A stretch of DNA of 64,000 bases from Aurantimonas sp965217685. GTDB taxonomy: Bacteria; Pseudomonadota; Alphaproteobacteria; Rhizobiales; Rhizobiaceae. The position numbers were made by a program, and so were the translations under genes. The notes under the pieces were generated by a model. It was not told the DNA's origin. It was given only the letters and a program-made list of their open reading frames with translations, and searched no databases. This document shows positions 63,491-64,000 of this stretch, piece by piece; positions within the stretch are counted from its first letter, which is position 1, and every line of letters starts with the position of its first letter. The DNA is taken from NCBI GenBank assembly GCA_965217685.1, contig CBDCIZ010000003.1, positions 3,472,001 to 3,536,000 of the forward strand, read 5' to 3'.

Positions 63491-64000
63491 ACGGCGCCGA
63501 TCTGCGCCGCCTCGCGGGCCAGCGGAAAGCGATTGCGGACGTCCTGAAGCGCTGCGTCCGCGGTGCTCTGGCGCAGCACCTCGTCATACAGATAGGGCTC
63601 GATCGCGGCCACAAGCGCCGCTGCGTCGCCGATAGGAACAATTCGTCCGGTTTCTCCCTCGACGATAAGGTCGCGAAAGGCGCCGGCATCCGAGGCAACG
63701 ACGGCGGTGCGGGCCGCCATCGCCTCCAGCGGGGTCAGGCCGAACCCCTCGTTGCGCGGCGGCGCCACATAGAGATCGAAGCGCCGAAACCACGGCGCTA
63801 TGTCGTCGACTTCGCCGGTGAAGAGGATGCGATCGGACAATCCAGCAGCTCCTATCTTCGATTTGAGCTCGGTTTCGAATCCGGTGTGCTCCGCCGTCGT
63901 GCGCCCGGTGATGACCGCCGACCATTCGGCATGACGGGGAAGGAGATCGAGCATGGCGTCGACGAAGACGTCGGTGCCCTTTTGATGCCGGATGCGACCG
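63427..64000 (-). CDS. Glycosyltransferase family 4, C-terminal part (5' end outside window)
   Basis: Open from the right edge to a TAG at 63427. The visible ~190 residues are the second Rossmann domain of a GT-B enzyme: RIRHQKGTDVFVDAMLDLL at the edge, WSAVITGRT, RILFTGEVDDIAPWFRRFD, and the donor-binding APPRNEGFGLTPLEAMAARTAVVAS, with E-x7-E (EGFGLTPLE) for the sugar nucleotide. Its end overlaps the GT25 gene tail. Confidence 0.88.
   Translation of the reverse strand, partial: GRIRHQKGTDVFVDAMLDLLPRHAEWSAVITGRTTAEHTGFETELKSKIGAAGLSDRILFTGEVDDIAPWFRRFDLYVAPPRNEGFGLTPLEAMAARTAVVASDAGAFRDLIVEGETGRIVPIGDAAALVAAIEPYLYDEVLRQSTADAALQDVRNRFPLAREAAQIGAVYERLWSGAEPTSKDGSATPR

Noticed and set aside
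1..64000. CRISPR array, transposon, integrase or prophage
   Set aside because: No short regularly spaced direct repeats, transposase or integrase motifs were seen. The tRNA genes have no attachment-site duplication or adjacent integrase that I could find.

Overview
The window is high-GC alphaproteobacterial chromosome. Gene content and order point to Hyphomicrobiales (Rhizobiales), plausibly near Aurantimonadaceae. Signs are the hppA / bamE / ubiquinol-cytochrome c chaperone / yceD / plsX / fabH / ihfA / merR run, a giant GPR/RgsE-like polar-growth protein, the DUF2842-ctaA and rplM-rpsI neighbourhoods, and a LysR gene of LsrB/VtlR type beside trxB. I see no prophage, insertion sequence, CRISPR array or defence island. 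Most of the window is ordinary core chromosome.

Layout. 1-8.5 kb: end of an MFS transporter, the proton-pumping pyrophosphatase, then an envelope and lipid-synthesis block (bamE divergent from the chaperone-yceD-plsX-fabH-ihfA-merR series), closed by tRNA-Pro. 9.1-17 kb: one 2626-residue coiled-coil membrane protein on the minus strand. 17.4-25.3 kb: Hpt protein, ferredoxin, DUF922 protease-like protein, short Hsp70, tRNA-Thr, tRNA-Phe, soluble transhydrogenase, DUF2283 protein, lepA. 25.7-31.6 kb: CHAD protein, tspO, and the magnesium-chelatase operon bchI-bchD-bchO, a piece of bacteriochlorophyll synthesis away from other pigment genes in this window. 31.9-37 kb: XylB-like sugar dehydrogenase, DMT exporter, transketolase, 6-phosphogluconate dehydrogenase. 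37-40.7 kb: small exopolysaccharide set (sugar transferase, outer-membrane export lipoprotein, Walker-A-less CpsD-like protein). 40.7-52.6 kb: ctaA, argC, DegT-type aminotransferase, agmatinase, rpsI-rplM, thioesterase, enoyl-CoA hydratase, CoA-binding protein, Gfo/Idh/MocA oxidoreductase, MetY-type sulfhydrylase, cupin. 52.7-64 kb: secreted protein built from eight 23-residue repeats, SOUL heme-binding protein, possible small RNA, SRPBCC protein, metallophosphatase, GGDEF-EAL protein, LysR regulator, trxB, TrkH, and two glycosyltransferases whose tails overlap.

The most interesting items are the giant GPR-like protein with an exact 165-bp internal repeat, the eight-repeat secreted protein at 52.7-53.5 kb, the detached bchIDO/tspO block (if the cell makes bacteriochlorophyll it would be an aerobic phototroph), the CpsD-like protein that has lost its nucleotide-binding loop, and a three-hairpin region with a strong terminator near 55.2 kb that follows no recognised gene. 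Coordinates and motifs were read from the sequence; family names come from recall of those families without any database search.
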